A stretch of DNA of 64,000 nucleotides from Variovorax sp. (GTDB lineage Bacteria; Pseudomonadota; Gammaproteobacteria; Burkholderiales; Burkholderiaceae_C): assembly GCA_025352265.1 (NCBI GenBank), contig JANXTS010000039.1, positions 1-64,000 of the forward strand, written 5' to 3'. The notes beneath the pieces are model-generated. The model worked only from the letters and a program-made list of their open reading frames with translations. It was not told where the DNA came from and did no database searches. Positions 56,144 to 64,000 of the stretch are shown piece after piece (positions within the stretch are counted from its first letter, which is position 1; the number at the start of each line of letters is the position of its first letter). Both the position numbers and the translations under genes were made by a program.

Positions 56144-57009
56144 GCGATCGACCCATTGGTGTGTTCGATAGCGGCATCGGCGGTTTCAGCGTGCTCAACG
56201 CGCTGCAGGCGGAGTTGCCTGACGAGCGCTTCGTCTATTTCGCCGACACGGCCCACGCGCCGTATGGCGAGCGCGGCGACGACTACGTAGCGGCACGCAC
56301 CCGCGCTGTGACGCGCCACCTGATCGACGCGCACGACATTAAGGCGATGGTGGTCGCATGCAACACCGCCACCGCCGCTGCGATCCACCTGCTGCGCGCT
56401 GATCACGCCGCCCTGCCCCTGGTTGGCGTCGAGCCGGCACTGAAGCCGGCCGTGGTGATCAGCCGCACGCACCGCATCGCCGTGCTCGCAACGCGCAGTA
56501 CCCTGGCGAGTGTCAAGTTCAACGCCTTGCATGCATCCCTCGCCTCGCAGGCCGATTTCAGCCTGGTGCCATGCGACGGCCTCGCAGCGGCCATCGAAGC
56601 GAACGACACCGCCGGCATCGCGTCGCTGTGCGCAAGGTACACCGCGGCTGTGGGCACGTTCGGCAGTGCGGCTGGCGAGTTCGACACGCTGGTGCTCGGC
56701 TGCACGCACTATCCGTTCGCCGCGGAACAACTTCGAGCAAGCACAGGCGCTCAAGTGCACTACATCGACACGGGTGCGCCCGTCGCGCAGCAGACGCGGC
56801 GGCTGCTGGCTGCCTCCGGGCAGCTTGCGGTTAGCAGGGCCCAAAAGGAAGAAAGGGCCGACGCAACGGATGCGGCATGCACGACCTTGCTCTTCAGCAG
56901 CGGCGATCCGTCACCACTCGATGCGGCGGCGAGCCGCTGGTTGCGTCGATCGGCGGCGCCGGCAATCTTGTTTTCAACGACGGCTTTGGCGACTGCCCGA
57001 TCAACGTGA
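56140..57009 (+). CDS. murI: Glutamate racemase
   Basis: 289 residues from a TTG at 56140 that overlaps the fumarase TGA (TTGA). The frame extends upstream to 56086, but this lies inside the fumarase gene, and SDRPIGVFDSGIGG is the normal N-terminus. The catalytic cysteines are in VVACNTATAAA and VLGCTHYPF; FADTAHAPYGE is also typical. It makes D-glutamate for peptidoglycan. The C-terminus has an extra Ala/Arg-rich tail. Confidence 0.93.
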   Translation: MSDRPIGVFDSGIGGFSVLNALQAELPDERFVYFADTAHAPYGERGDDYVAARTRAVTRHLIDAHDIKAMVVACNTATAAAIHLLRADHAALPLVGVEPALKPAVVISRTHRIAVLATRSTLASVKFNALHASLASQADFSLVPCDGLAAAIEANDTAGIASLCARYTAAVGTFGSAAGEFDTLVLGCTHYPFAAEQLRASTGAQVHYIDTGAPVAQQTRRLLAASGQLAVSRAQKEERADATDAACTTLLFSSGDPSPLDAAASRWLRRSAAPAILFSTTALATARST

Positions 57010-57041
57010 TTTTCCCGATCCGCGCAAACCCCATACCCCAC

Positions 57042-57812
57042 ATGATCAGCCGCATGCGCGCACCGCTGATCGCCGCAGTGCTGGCCGGCTTCAGCATTGC
57101 CGGTCACGCGTCCTGCGACAGCGGTCTCGCCGAGCGGATGCATGAAAAACTGCACCCCAAGCGCCAGCTTGACCACGAGCGCGCTGTCTGCCAGCCATGG
57201 CGGGGCGTGCCGGGGCGTTTCATCGTCGTGCTGCCACTGGTCCGGCCAGGCTCGGAAGCGCACATGGCCGATTTCGACCTCGACGTCATGGTTGTGCAGC
57301 AGGCCGACAACGGCAATGCCGAGCGGGCCAAGGTCATCAGCCGCACGTTCGAAGAATCAGCGCTCTCCGAAGACGCGGTTCGCATCGCCGACATCAAGGT
57401 CGACACCGCGCGTTACACGCTCGCACCGGACACGCGCGCGTTCGGGCTGCGCATCGCGCGCCGGGGCAGTTCGCGCGCCAATCCGTTCTCGAACGAAACG
57501 CTGACCCTCTACCTGCCGCACGGCCCCAAGCTGCTGAAGGTGCTGGACGAGCTCGAGACGACGCTCGAGCGCGGCGAATGGGACACCAACTGCAACGGCA
57601 ACTTCGAGACGGTGCAGGGCAGCCTTTCGATCGCGCGGACGATCAGCAATGGTTATGCCGATCTAGTGCTGCATCAAACGCGGTCGGGAACGCGGTCGGT
57701 CGCGCAGGGAGACGAATGCACGACGCAGGAACGGCCGACGAAGTTCGGCTCGAAAACACTTCGCTTCGATGGCACGGCGTACCGCGCATCGGAAATCAGC
57801 GCGGGATACTGA
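57042..57812 (+). CDS. Exported protein of unknown function
   Basis: 256 residues from the ATG at 57042 (or 57054). A signal peptide is likely (MRAPLIAAVLAGFSIAGHASC, cleaved near GHAS). The mature part is soluble, with four or five cysteines (AVCQPW, NCNGNFE, DECTTQ), and no domain that I recognise. It follows murI by 32 bases on the same strand and may be co-transcribed. Confidence 0.7.
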   Translation: MISRMRAPLIAAVLAGFSIAGHASCDSGLAERMHEKLHPKRQLDHERAVCQPWRGVPGRFIVVLPLVRPGSEAHMADFDLDVMVVQQADNGNAERAKVISRTFEESALSEDAVRIADIKVDTARYTLAPDTRAFGLRIARRGSSRANPFSNETLTLYLPHGPKLLKVLDELETTLERGEWDTNCNGNFETVQGSLSIARTISNGYADLVLHQTRSGTRSVAQGDECTTQERPTKFGSKTLRFDGTAYRASEISAGY

Positions 57813-57830
57813 CGCGCTGAGAAGGACGAC

Positions 57831-58472
57831 TCAGTGAAGGTGGCGCGGCCGGCGGCCACCGCCGTGTCCGCCACCACCCGAACCACCGCTGCCGCCCGTG
57901 CCACGCGGCCGTTTGCCAATTTCCAACGAATTGACCAGCGCATCGAAACGCTCACCAAAGAGCTTGTCGATCTCGGCGACCACGCCGCTCAGTTCGGCAC
58001 CATCGAAGTGGCGTTCCATGAGGTTCACCACGTCTTCGACCAGCAGGTCGCGCTGCACCTGCATGATCGCAGCCGGATTGGGACCGACGAACAGCATGAT
58101 GAAGTCATCGCGCGATTCATCTTCAGGGTCGCCTTCTTCTTCTTCGTCGAACTCGGTGTCGTAGAAGGTGATTTCGATGGCTGCGCCGCGATCGGACAGT
58201 TCGTTGAGCGCCATGGCCATTTCGTCGAGCGCCTGCCGAAAATCTTCGTCGCCGGCGACGGTCCAGCACAGCTGGAGCACATGCTCCTTTTGCTCGAATC
58301 GGATGCCCGGCTCTTCTTCGTAGACGCTGGTGGCGCCGTCGGCAAGCGACTTGGCGCCTGCGTACTGCCAGAGCGGCGTCAGCGCCTCCTGGATCTGCGC
58401 AAAGGTCACATCTGCGCGCAACTGCACATCGCCATGCACATGAATTTCGAACGGAGCGTTGTAGCGAGGCAT
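57831..58472 (-). CDS. Acidic protein of unknown function with Gly/His-rich tail
   Basis: 213 residues. N-terminus MPRYNAPFEIHVHGDVQLRA; an acidic stretch in the middle (EFDEEEEGDPEDESRDDF) and a C-terminal tail rich in Gly, His and Arg (GGSGGGGHGGGRRPRHLH). No signal peptide. No known domain recognised. Its upstream region is now the left repeat of the tRNA-Leu element, so its original promoter may have been displaced by the insertion. Confidence 0.75.
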   Translation of the reverse strand: MPRYNAPFEIHVHGDVQLRADVTFAQIQEALTPLWQYAGAKSLADGATSVYEEEPGIRFEQKEHVLQLCWTVAGDEDFRQALDEMAMALNELSDRGAAIEITFYDTEFDEEEEGDPEDESRDDFIMLFVGPNPAAIMQVQRDLLVEDVVNLMERHFDGAELSGVVAEIDKLFGERFDALVNSLEIGKRPRGTGGSGGSGGGGHGGGRRPRHLH

Positions 58473-58493
58473 GAAGTGCTCCCTTGTGTCTGG

Positions 58494-58555
58494 TTGGTGC
58501 CCGGAGCCGGAATCGAACCGGCATGCCCCTTATTCAGGAAGCGGCGGATTTTAAG
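58494..58555. repeat. Left attachment-site copy of the tRNA-Leu 3' half
   Basis: 62 bases identical to 60944-61005. It carries the minus-strand 3' half of tRNA-Leu (variable arm, T arm, acceptor and CCA), but the 5' half is missing, so it is not a functional tRNA. It marks the distal end of an integrated element. Confidence 0.9.
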
Positions 58556-58569
58556 ACCTAAAGCACCGG

Positions 58570-58770
58570 TCAATGCGCAAGTATCTCACCCTCTGCTTTG
58601 GTGGTTCTCATAGGCAAGCGCGGCATTGCAGTGAAGGAAATTCGGGGGCACCACCAGCGGATTCCGAGGGAAGGCTGAATATCGAGTGCTGTCCTTGCGC
58701 CTGCTTGACAAATCGGCCGCGCCCGGATTGTCCACGCCAGCTTGTTCGCCACCGCAGCAACAGCCACCCC
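58570..58770 (-). pseudogene. Possible IS110-like transposase C-terminal remnant
   Basis: The minus-strand frame contains VAVAAVANKLAWTIRA, which resembles the conserved C-terminal helix of IS110-type transposases. There is no start or upstream domain. The match is short, so this is tentative. Confidence 0.3.
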
Positions 58771-58864
58771 GTAGGTCTGGCGCTACAACAGTGCGCCAAA
58801 CGGAGCTGCGTTGGCGTAAGTGTGGTCGTGGGCAGGCTTCCCTATGGCAACGCACTACTCAGAT

Positions 58865-59986
58865 TCAAAGCCGGCTGCAATCGTCTGGCGCTGCACGTCC
58901 CGCAAACCGGTCGCCGAACCAGTCAATCGTCGTGTCAGCCGTGCGCTTCGCGATCGTGACGTGGTCGCCTCCGGTGACTTCCAGGAATCGCACGGGCTGA
59001 CCTGCACGGCAAAGAGCCGTCACGAAAGACCGCGTCACCGCTGGAGAAACGATGAGATCGGCCGAACCTTGGGCAATCAGTACGGGCACGCCGACCTTGC
59101 GAGGCACGACCGAGTTCGCCTGCATGAGTTCTGCCCAACGAGGCGATGCGTTGAGATCGACACCGCGGAGCTGCCTGGTCAGCCGAACCAGTCCGATCTT
59201 GGTCCGCATCTTGAATCCGTCCAACGTCACGCAGTTCTTGGCGATGCGGCGGATCAGATCCTGCCCGATCGATCCGGTGATCGTGGACAGCGGGACGTTG
59301 TAGACCTCCGACCAAGACGCGCCGGCATAGGCGGTTGACAGAGCACGGACCGCGGCGTTCGCGTTGCCGGTCAGATTCGCTGCCAGGTCGACCGGAGGCG
59401 CCGCCGCAGCCGCACCCATGAACTGCAACTCGGGGGCGTAGCTCGCCGCAAGCTGCGAGGTCCAAAGCGTGGCATGCCCTCCCTGCGACTCACCCCACAC
59501 CACGAAGCGGTTGCTGGCGGATGCCTGTGGCACTTCCTTGGCTGCGCGAACGATGTCCAGCACAGAATGCGCCGCGCTCGGCCCGACAAGATAGGGATGA
59601 GGACCCGGGCCGCCTAACCCTTGATAGTCCGTAGCGGCGACGACGTAGCCATGCCGAAGCAAACTCGACAACCCAGCGATGCTGCCAAATAGCCATTTGT
59701 TGGTCGATGGTGCGCAATCATCGGCGATTCCGCTGGTGCCATGTGCCCACGCAACGATGTCGCGACCGGTCGCTGGTGGGGCTGCGGCGGGAATGATCAC
59801 CACGCCGGTCACGTCAATTGCTGCACCACCGGTATCCGTTGAGTGATAAACGACCCGGTAGGCTTGTGCGCCCTCGGGCGCACCCGCAAAAGGCACGGCA
59901 GCAACAAGACTGGGAACTGAAGCCGGCTCGGCGGCACCACTGGTAGTGATGGAGAGCGCAAGCACAACTGCTAGGAGAATTCGCAT
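58865..59986 (-). CDS. Secreted lipase/esterase (LIP-type alpha/beta-hydrolase)
   Basis: 373 residues with a signal peptide (MRILLAVVLALSITTSGAA). Alpha/beta-hydrolase: nucleophile GESQGGHA, WAHGTSGIADDCAPS oxyanion region, acid in AQGSADLIVS and His in VTGGDHVTIAKR. It fits the secretory lipase family that acts on esters outside the cytoplasm. It is the only intact cargo gene of the tRNA-Leu element. Confidence 0.87.
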   Translation of the reverse strand: MRILLAVVLALSITTSGAAEPASVPSLVAAVPFAGAPEGAQAYRVVYHSTDTGGAAIDVTGVVIIPAAAPPATGRDIVAWAHGTSGIADDCAPSTNKWLFGSIAGLSSLLRHGYVVAATDYQGLGGPGPHPYLVGPSAAHSVLDIVRAAKEVPQASASNRFVVWGESQGGHATLWTSQLAASYAPELQFMGAAAAAPPVDLAANLTGNANAAVRALSTAYAGASWSEVYNVPLSTITGSIGQDLIRRIAKNCVTLDGFKMRTKIGLVRLTRQLRGVDLNASPRWAELMQANSVVPRKVGVPVLIAQGSADLIVSPAVTRSFVTALCRAGQPVRFLEVTGGDHVTIAKRTADTTIDWFGDRFAGRAAPDDCSRL

Positions 59987-60067
59987 GGCGGCACGCTACC
60001 ACGCGGAGTCCTAGGAAGAAAGTCGCATCCCCGCTGGGTCAATATTTAACCGGCGCAGACAAACATG

Positions 60068-60921
60068 ATGGTCTACGAGGTCACCCAGCGCCACGTTGCG
60101 GCGCTGAAGAAGTCCCAGCTTGCCGCTCGGTCCAAAGCGGCTATGTGGAACCGCGACATATCGGTGTTGCGATCGCTGCTTGGGCTATGCCCCGTCTCTC
60201 TCTCGTCATGCCCGACCCGCCGATCATGTGGAAAGTCGGGCGCAAAAAGCTGCCAACCTGAAGGCCATGGAGCCCAAGGGCAAGCTCAGATGGCTCAACG
60301 AGGGTGATGAACGCAAGCTGTTGGATCGGCTGTGGGCATTGCACCTGAGCCGCTCCGGTGAACGGGCACCACTGGACCGCCATGCATGCTGAAGCGTCGA
60401 CACAAGCTACTGAGCCCCACGCGCGTTTACGTCTACCCAGCTATCAGCGGCAAGCAATGGCACCACGAAGACCTCCCGAGGGGCCATGCAACCGTGGGCA
60501 TCCAAAACGCCATTGAAGCCCTTGGGATCAACGATGACCCAGCTTGTCACGGGTGACCCCGCACACCTTCCGGGACACCTTTGCCAGCCGGATGGTCCAG
60601 AACGGTCTGAGCCTGTTCAAAGTACAGAACCTTTTGGGTCACAGCACCCCAGCGATGACGCAGAAGTACGCACATCTGAGCAACGAGGCGCTGGGGAATG
60701 AATCCGCCGCTGTGCTTAACAAGGTGTACGTGTACGACGCGAAGGAGAAGCCGAGGTTAGCTGGGTCCCCACGGGCCAAGCCCACACGGTCCAGACCGTC
60801 GCTGGTCGGGTCCTCCATTGCCGAGTCCCCACAGCCGCTGTATATCGTTCCAAGTCCCCACCAAAGTCCCCACGAGGGTCCAGTCCCCACACAGCAACAC
60901 GCTTTCAAGGTGGTGCGGTAG
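60068..60921 (+). pseudogene. Broken tyrosine-recombinase integrase
   Basis: Pieces of an integrase appear in different frames: an N-terminal core-binding piece (MVYEVTQRHVAALKKSQ), a middle piece (GKLRWLNEGDERKLLDRLW) and the catalytic end (VTPHTFRDTFASRM with H-x-x-R, then LLGHSTPAMTQKYAH with the Tyr). Frameshifts and stops separate them. It points into the adjacent tRNA-Leu, its likely target site. Confidence 0.85.
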
Positions 60922-60943
60922 ATTTTTGATTGGATTGAAGATT

Positions 60944-61005
60944 TTGGTGCCCGGAGCCGGAATCGAACCGGCATGCCCCTTATTCAGGAAGCGGCGGATT
61001 TTAAG
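60944..61005. repeat. Right attachment-site copy (inside tRNA-Leu)
   Basis: Identical to 58494-58555. Here it is part of the intact tRNA gene, so this side kept tRNA function after integration. Confidence 0.9.
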
Positions 61006-61037
61006 TCCGATGTGTCTACCAGTTTCACCATCCGGGC
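60945..61037 (-). tRNA. tRNA-Leu (anticodon TAA)
   Basis: On the minus strand it starts GCCCGGATGGTGAAACTGG and ends with the T arm GGTTCGATTCC and TCCGGGCACCA. The anticodon stem-loop GGACTTAAAATCC gives anticodon TAA. A long variable arm, as in leucine tRNAs, and an encoded CCA are present. Confidence 0.95.
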
Positions 61038-61126
61038 GACGAGCGATTGTCGACGATACCCGAAACAAAAACGGCCCCGCCTTCAATGGCCGACAACATG
61101 CCCCTGCAGCGCACGCCAGCGCGCCT

Positions 61127-61711
61127 TCACACTTCGGTTCCGAGACCGATCGGTGCCGGCACCATGTTGACGATGCGGGTGAAGAGCGCCTGGTACGGAG
61201 CATCGGGCGTGCAACCGGTAAGAGGATCGCGATTGGCCCTGAAAGCCTCGTCGAGCTCGCGCCAGTCTTCAGGTGTGAGCACCCTTTCGGCGAGCGGCAG
61301 GATCTCGCGCTCCTCGAGTGCCATGTGCTCCAGATAGAAATCGGCAAAGCGTCCGACAGCGGATTCGAACTCCATCCGACGCGACTCACCCATCATTTCA
61401 AAACCGAGCAACGCGTGCTCCACGTTGCGGATCTTTCTTTCGCCGCGTGCGTGATCGTCGTCGAGCCGGTCCAGCAGTTCACGCGACATCGGTGTTCTGG
61501 CGCGCAACATCGGAAACAGCAGCTCCGTCTCCTTGCGATGATGACGCTGCTCCGGAAACTCGTCGACGTAGAACAGCATGGCGCGCAGCATCGCGAAGTC
61601 GGGCAGCGTGCCTTTGCGGCGGTGCTGCGCCAGCAGCAACACGGTGGACCGCAGCATGGCAGCCAGCGCTGCATGTTCCTGGCGAATGATTCGGACGGCT
61701 AGATGTGGCAT
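61127..61711 (-). CDS. Hemerythrin-domain (HHE) protein
   Basis: 194 residues from the ATG at 61711 (an upstream in-frame start at 61729 is possible). A four-helix bundle with metal-binding His/Glu positions: IIRQEHAALAAML, FPEQRHHRKETELLFP, DDDHARGE and YLEHMALEEREILP. Such proteins bind a di-iron centre and take part in oxygen, NO or iron handling. No regulator is adjacent. Confidence 0.9.
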   Translation of the reverse strand: MPHLAVRIIRQEHAALAAMLRSTVLLLAQHRRKGTLPDFAMLRAMLFYVDEFPEQRHHRKETELLFPMLRARTPMSRELLDRLDDDHARGERKIRNVEHALLGFEMMGESRRMEFESAVGRFADFYLEHMALEEREILPLAERVLTPEDWRELDEAFRANRDPLTGCTPDAPYQALFTRIVNMVPAPIGLGTEV

Positions 61712-61913
61712 GCGCTTCTTTCGTTGCAAGACGAGAGGATCGCTCCTTTAGCAAACGACGCGTTTGTCGCAGATCAAATGTTCTGCGTGTCGGTGACCGA
61801 GAAATGCGGCAAGGCGCAGTCGTCTCAAAACGGCTTTGGATAAAACCTTTGTCAAAAAATATTGGCGTTCAAATGGCAAAAGGGAATAGTGCGGCAGATC
61901 GACTCGTGCAACG

Positions 61914-63269
61914 TCAGCGACCCATCACGCATTTGTCGTACAGATGCGGCGCCAGGCGCTTCGGGTCATATCGCAGCTTCAGCGCGTCGTACCGCGGCAT
62001 GTCGTAGGCGTGCCCGAATTCGTCGCGGCTGAAATAGCAGTCTGAGTAGAGAGACTTGATGCCACAGAGCCGGAGCACTTCCTGCTCGATCAACCGGTTG
62101 AAATGCCCAGGCTCCTTTGCCTGGCGTGTTTTCACCACATCCCAGAAACCGAAGTTGATATAGAGCTGGCCGGCCCGTAGCGGATACAGCGTGAAGTTAG
62201 CGCTGGAGTCGGGCGCATGAACAGGACAAATCCATACCGGGTGAATGCCGATCTCGCGCTGCAAGAAGTCCAGAAACCCGACCGCAGATGCAACCGGAAT
62301 ATCGACATCCTGAATCACCGATTCGGCAAACATGCCACTCAAACGCGCGATGCGCTGGGTCAATCGCAGCCGTGCACTTATCCTCATCAGGCGCGAGTAG
62401 GTCTTTGAATTCAGATGCGACCGGCCGAACAGACGGCGTACAACCGGGTTCTGCGCGCCGAAGTTCTTGGAGCACCAGAACCAGTCGGTGTCCCAGCGCC
62501 AGAGATAGTCCTGAACACTCAGATGATCGACCGGCCTTTCGAGCAGGGATCGGTAATAGATCTGCTCGAAGTCGTATCGACTCAATGGTCCTCCGACCTC
62601 TTCGAATCGCGCGACGTTCAGCACGAATGTTCCGGGACTGAACACCACGCCAGCGACGAAATCCGGATCTCCCTCGCATGCATCGGCGAGTGCGGAAAAA
62701 AAGCCTGCAGCGGTGTCGAACGGAATGTGCTCTACCCTCACGCACGGTTTGACAGGCAAGATCCGAAGCACCAGCCGCAGTGCGTAGCCTAGCGATCCAT
62801 AGGAGTTCGGAAAGCCGAAAAAGAGATCCCGATAGGCATTGGTGGGCGTACACGTGACGATCTCGCCTCCGGGCAACAACACGTCGAACTCGAGCAGCGT
62901 GTGATGAACCAGCCCTTGCCTGAACGATGTCGCCTCGATGCCCACGCCCGCCACCGCGCCGCCAGCGGTGATCGTCTTGAGCTGCGGCACCACGGCAGGC
63001 ATGGCGCCATAGGGCAACGTGCCTGCCACGATGTCTTCGTAGGTCGCCAAGCCTTCGACCTGCACCGTACCCGCCACCCGATCCACACCCAGGACATGAT
63101 TGAAGCCACTGAGGTCTAAGCGATGTTTGGCGCCTTCCCGGCGAGCCCGAAAAAGGTTTGAGGTCTTCTTGTTCAAACCGATGCGGGCGCCTTCCGGCAC
63201 CGGGTCGCTCAGCAAAGTCCCGAGCAGCCGTCGTTGGCGTTCGCCGTAGCTCGCTGCTTCAGCGCTCAT
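61914..63269 (-). CDS. FAD-binding oxidoreductase paired with a fatty-acid methyltransferase
   Basis: 451 residues, soluble. An FAD_binding_4/DHCR24-like protein: FNHVLGVDRVAGTVQVEGLATYEDIV, PAVVPQLKTITAGGAVAGVG and FFGFPNSYGSLGYALR. Its ATG at 63269 lies 11 bases inside the end of the methyltransferase gene, so they are coupled. Flavoprotein plus CFA-like methyltransferase pairs make methylene- or methyl-branched fatty acids (BfaA/BfaB, TmsA/TmsB) or furan fatty-acid precursors (UfaD/UfaM). Which product is made here is unknown. Confidence 0.87.
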   Translation of the reverse strand: MSAEAASYGERQRRLLGTLLSDPVPEGARIGLNKKTSNLFRARREGAKHRLDLSGFNHVLGVDRVAGTVQVEGLATYEDIVAGTLPYGAMPAVVPQLKTITAGGAVAGVGIEATSFRQGLVHHTLLEFDVLLPGGEIVTCTPTNAYRDLFFGFPNSYGSLGYALRLVLRILPVKPCVRVEHIPFDTAAGFFSALADACEGDPDFVAGVVFSPGTFVLNVARFEEVGGPLSRYDFEQIYYRSLLERPVDHLSVQDYLWRWDTDWFWCSKNFGAQNPVVRRLFGRSHLNSKTYSRLMRISARLRLTQRIARLSGMFAESVIQDVDIPVASAVGFLDFLQREIGIHPVWICPVHAPDSSANFTLYPLRAGQLYINFGFWDVVKTRQAKEPGHFNRLIEQEVLRLCGIKSLYSDCYFSRDEFGHAYDMPRYDALKLRYDPKRLAPHLYDKCVMGR

Positions 63270-64000
63270 ACATATGCTCCCGGCCCATCGGGTAACTGTC
63301 GGCTGTCACATTGCCCTTGCTGAAGACAATTTGGAAAAGGTGGGTGTACCCGGCGGGCGAGCGAAACATCTCCGCGCAACCAGCGAGGTAAGTGCGCCAG
63401 ACACGTCTAAATCGTTCATCGAACCGCTCCGGATCGAGGTCATGCACAGCGGGCCATCGCTGCTCGAAACGATCGGCCCAGGCATCGAGCGTGGGCGCGT
63501 AGTGACGCCGCAGATTCTCTATGTCGAGTACCTCGAGGCCGCTGCGCTCCATCTCGACGATCACGTCCTCAAGACTCGGAATCCATCCACCCGGGAACAC
63601 ATGCTTGCGAATGAACAGCTCGGTTTCGTAGTGCCCCACATGCCCGATGAAATGAAGGATGCCGAGCCCGCCAGGCTTCAGAAAGCCGGCATGCGCGCGA
63701 ATGACCTCGGGCAACTGGTGGCGTCCGGCGTGCTCCAGCGTGCCGATGGAAACAACCTTGTCGTACTGCTTGTCGACCTCCCGAAAGTCCGCCTCGCGAA
63801 CTCTCAGCGCATTGGTCAGGCCGCGCCGGGCAATCTCTTCGCGCAGCCACACCACCTGCTCGGTGGTCGTGTTCACACCAACGCCCGAAGCGCCGATCGT
63901 TTCGTGCGCCCGGAACATGAAGCCGCCGAACCCGCAGCCGATATCGACGAAGCTGTCGTCGCGCTGCAGACGGATTTTTCGGCAGACATGATCGATCTTG
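63259..64000 (-). CDS. Cyclopropane-fatty-acid synthase-like methyltransferase (partial)
   Basis: The N-terminus lies beyond the right edge; 246 codons are visible and the frame is open at base 63999. SAM motif I is VDIGCGFGGF, followed by GVGVNTTTEQVVWLRE, VSIGTLEHAGRHQLPEV, HFIGH and FPGGWIPSLEDV, typical of CFA synthases and relatives that methylate phospholipid acyl chains. Its stop overlaps the flavoprotein gene, which points to joint action. Confidence 0.9.
   Translation of the reverse strand, partial: KIDHVCRKIRLQRDDSFVDIGCGFGGFMFRAHETIGASGVGVNTTTEQVVWLREEIARRGLTNALRVREADFREVDKQYDKVVSIGTLEHAGRHQLPEVIRAHAGFLKPGGLGILHFIGHVGHYETELFIRKHVFPGGWIPSLEDVIVEMERSGLEVLDIENLRRHYAPTLDAWADRFEQRWPAVHDLDPERFDERFRRVWRTYLAGCAEMFRSPAGYTHLFQIVFSKGNVTADSYPMGREHMYER

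Larger units (their letters stand above)
58494..61005. mobile_element. Decayed integrative element at tRNA-Leu(TAA)
   Basis: About 2.5 kb bounded by the 62-bp direct repeat. It contains a possible transposase remnant, an intact lipase-like gene and a tyrosine-integrase pseudogene next to the intact tRNA, the standard layout of tRNA-targeted islands. The integrase is broken, so the element should no longer move by itself. Confidence 0.85.

Noticed and set aside
58494-58570. Second tRNA-Leu gene
   Set aside because: Only the 3' half matches; the D arm and 5' acceptor strand are missing, so it is an attachment-site copy.
58573-58959. 128-codon plus-strand frame inside the tRNA-Leu element
   Set aside because: Overlaps the end of the lipase gene in antisense, is Cys/Arg-rich, and has no domain; the opposite strand looks like a transposase remnant instead.

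Overview
The window is high-GC, densely coded DNA from a betaproteobacterium, most likely a Comamonadaceae (Variovorax-like). This is judged from protein content only: a small Trp-rich membrane protein, a Bug-family binding protein, a zapB/zapA/6S RNA block, a malonyl-CoA decarboxylase operon and a UrtABCDE-type transporter. No database search was possible. Nearly all long antisense ORFs are GC-rich shadows and are left out.

Region 1 (1-16080, minus strand) is a surface-protein locus. In transcription order it holds a small DUF11-like exported protein, a 974-residue DUF11-type repeat protein, a roughly 2560-residue DUF11/beta-barrel/OmpA protein, a DsbA-like thiol oxidoreductase overlapping it by 11 bases, a remnant of an OmpA C-terminal domain, and a glycine-rich protein with tandem two-cysteine repeats ending in CTYTNT that runs off the left edge. 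An AT-rich block lies upstream. The large proteins carry many paired cysteines, so a local disulfide-forming enzyme makes sense. Two of them should be re-started at GTG codons with good ribosome binding sites.

Region 2 (16463-24660, minus) is a cobalamin uptake and salvage operon led by a cobalamin riboswitch: btuB, cobU, btuF, btuC, btuD, cobO, cbiB, cobC/cobD. cobS and cobT are not in the window. Region 3 (24727-25617, plus) is zapB-like, zapA, 6S RNA and a terminator.

Region 4 (25639-30530, minus) is a malonate operon (malonyl-CoA decarboxylase, Bug binding protein, enoyl-CoA hydratase-like protein, malonyl-CoA synthetase), followed by housekeeping genes: lgt, a LysR regulator divergent from ilvD, a small Trp-rich protein, a cytochrome c, a coiled-coil membrane protein, acs and a YqhA-like protein.

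Region 5 (38311-51660, minus) is a 12-gene amide-utilisation operon: urtABCDE-like ABC transporter, aliphatic amidase amiE, NCS1 permease, MetX-like hydrolase, MoxR ATPase, VWA protein, amiC-like sensor and amiR-like ANTAR antiterminator. The leader before urtA has a strong intrinsic terminator preceded by two small hairpins laid out like an ANTAR target, so the last gene probably controls the first through RNA.

Region 6 (51675-58472) has fumC, an orphan ABC binding protein, a class I fumarase, murI (TTG start overlapping the fumarase stop), an exported protein of unknown role and an acidic protein of unknown role. Region 7 (58494-61037) is a small decayed integrative element at tRNA-Leu(TAA): a 62-bp direct repeat of the tRNA 3' half flanks a secreted lipase-like gene and a broken tyrosine integrase. 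Region 8 (61127-64000) has a hemerythrin-like protein and a flavoprotein plus cyclopropane-synthase-like methyltransferase pair, probably for methylated fatty acids. The methyltransferase runs off the right edge.
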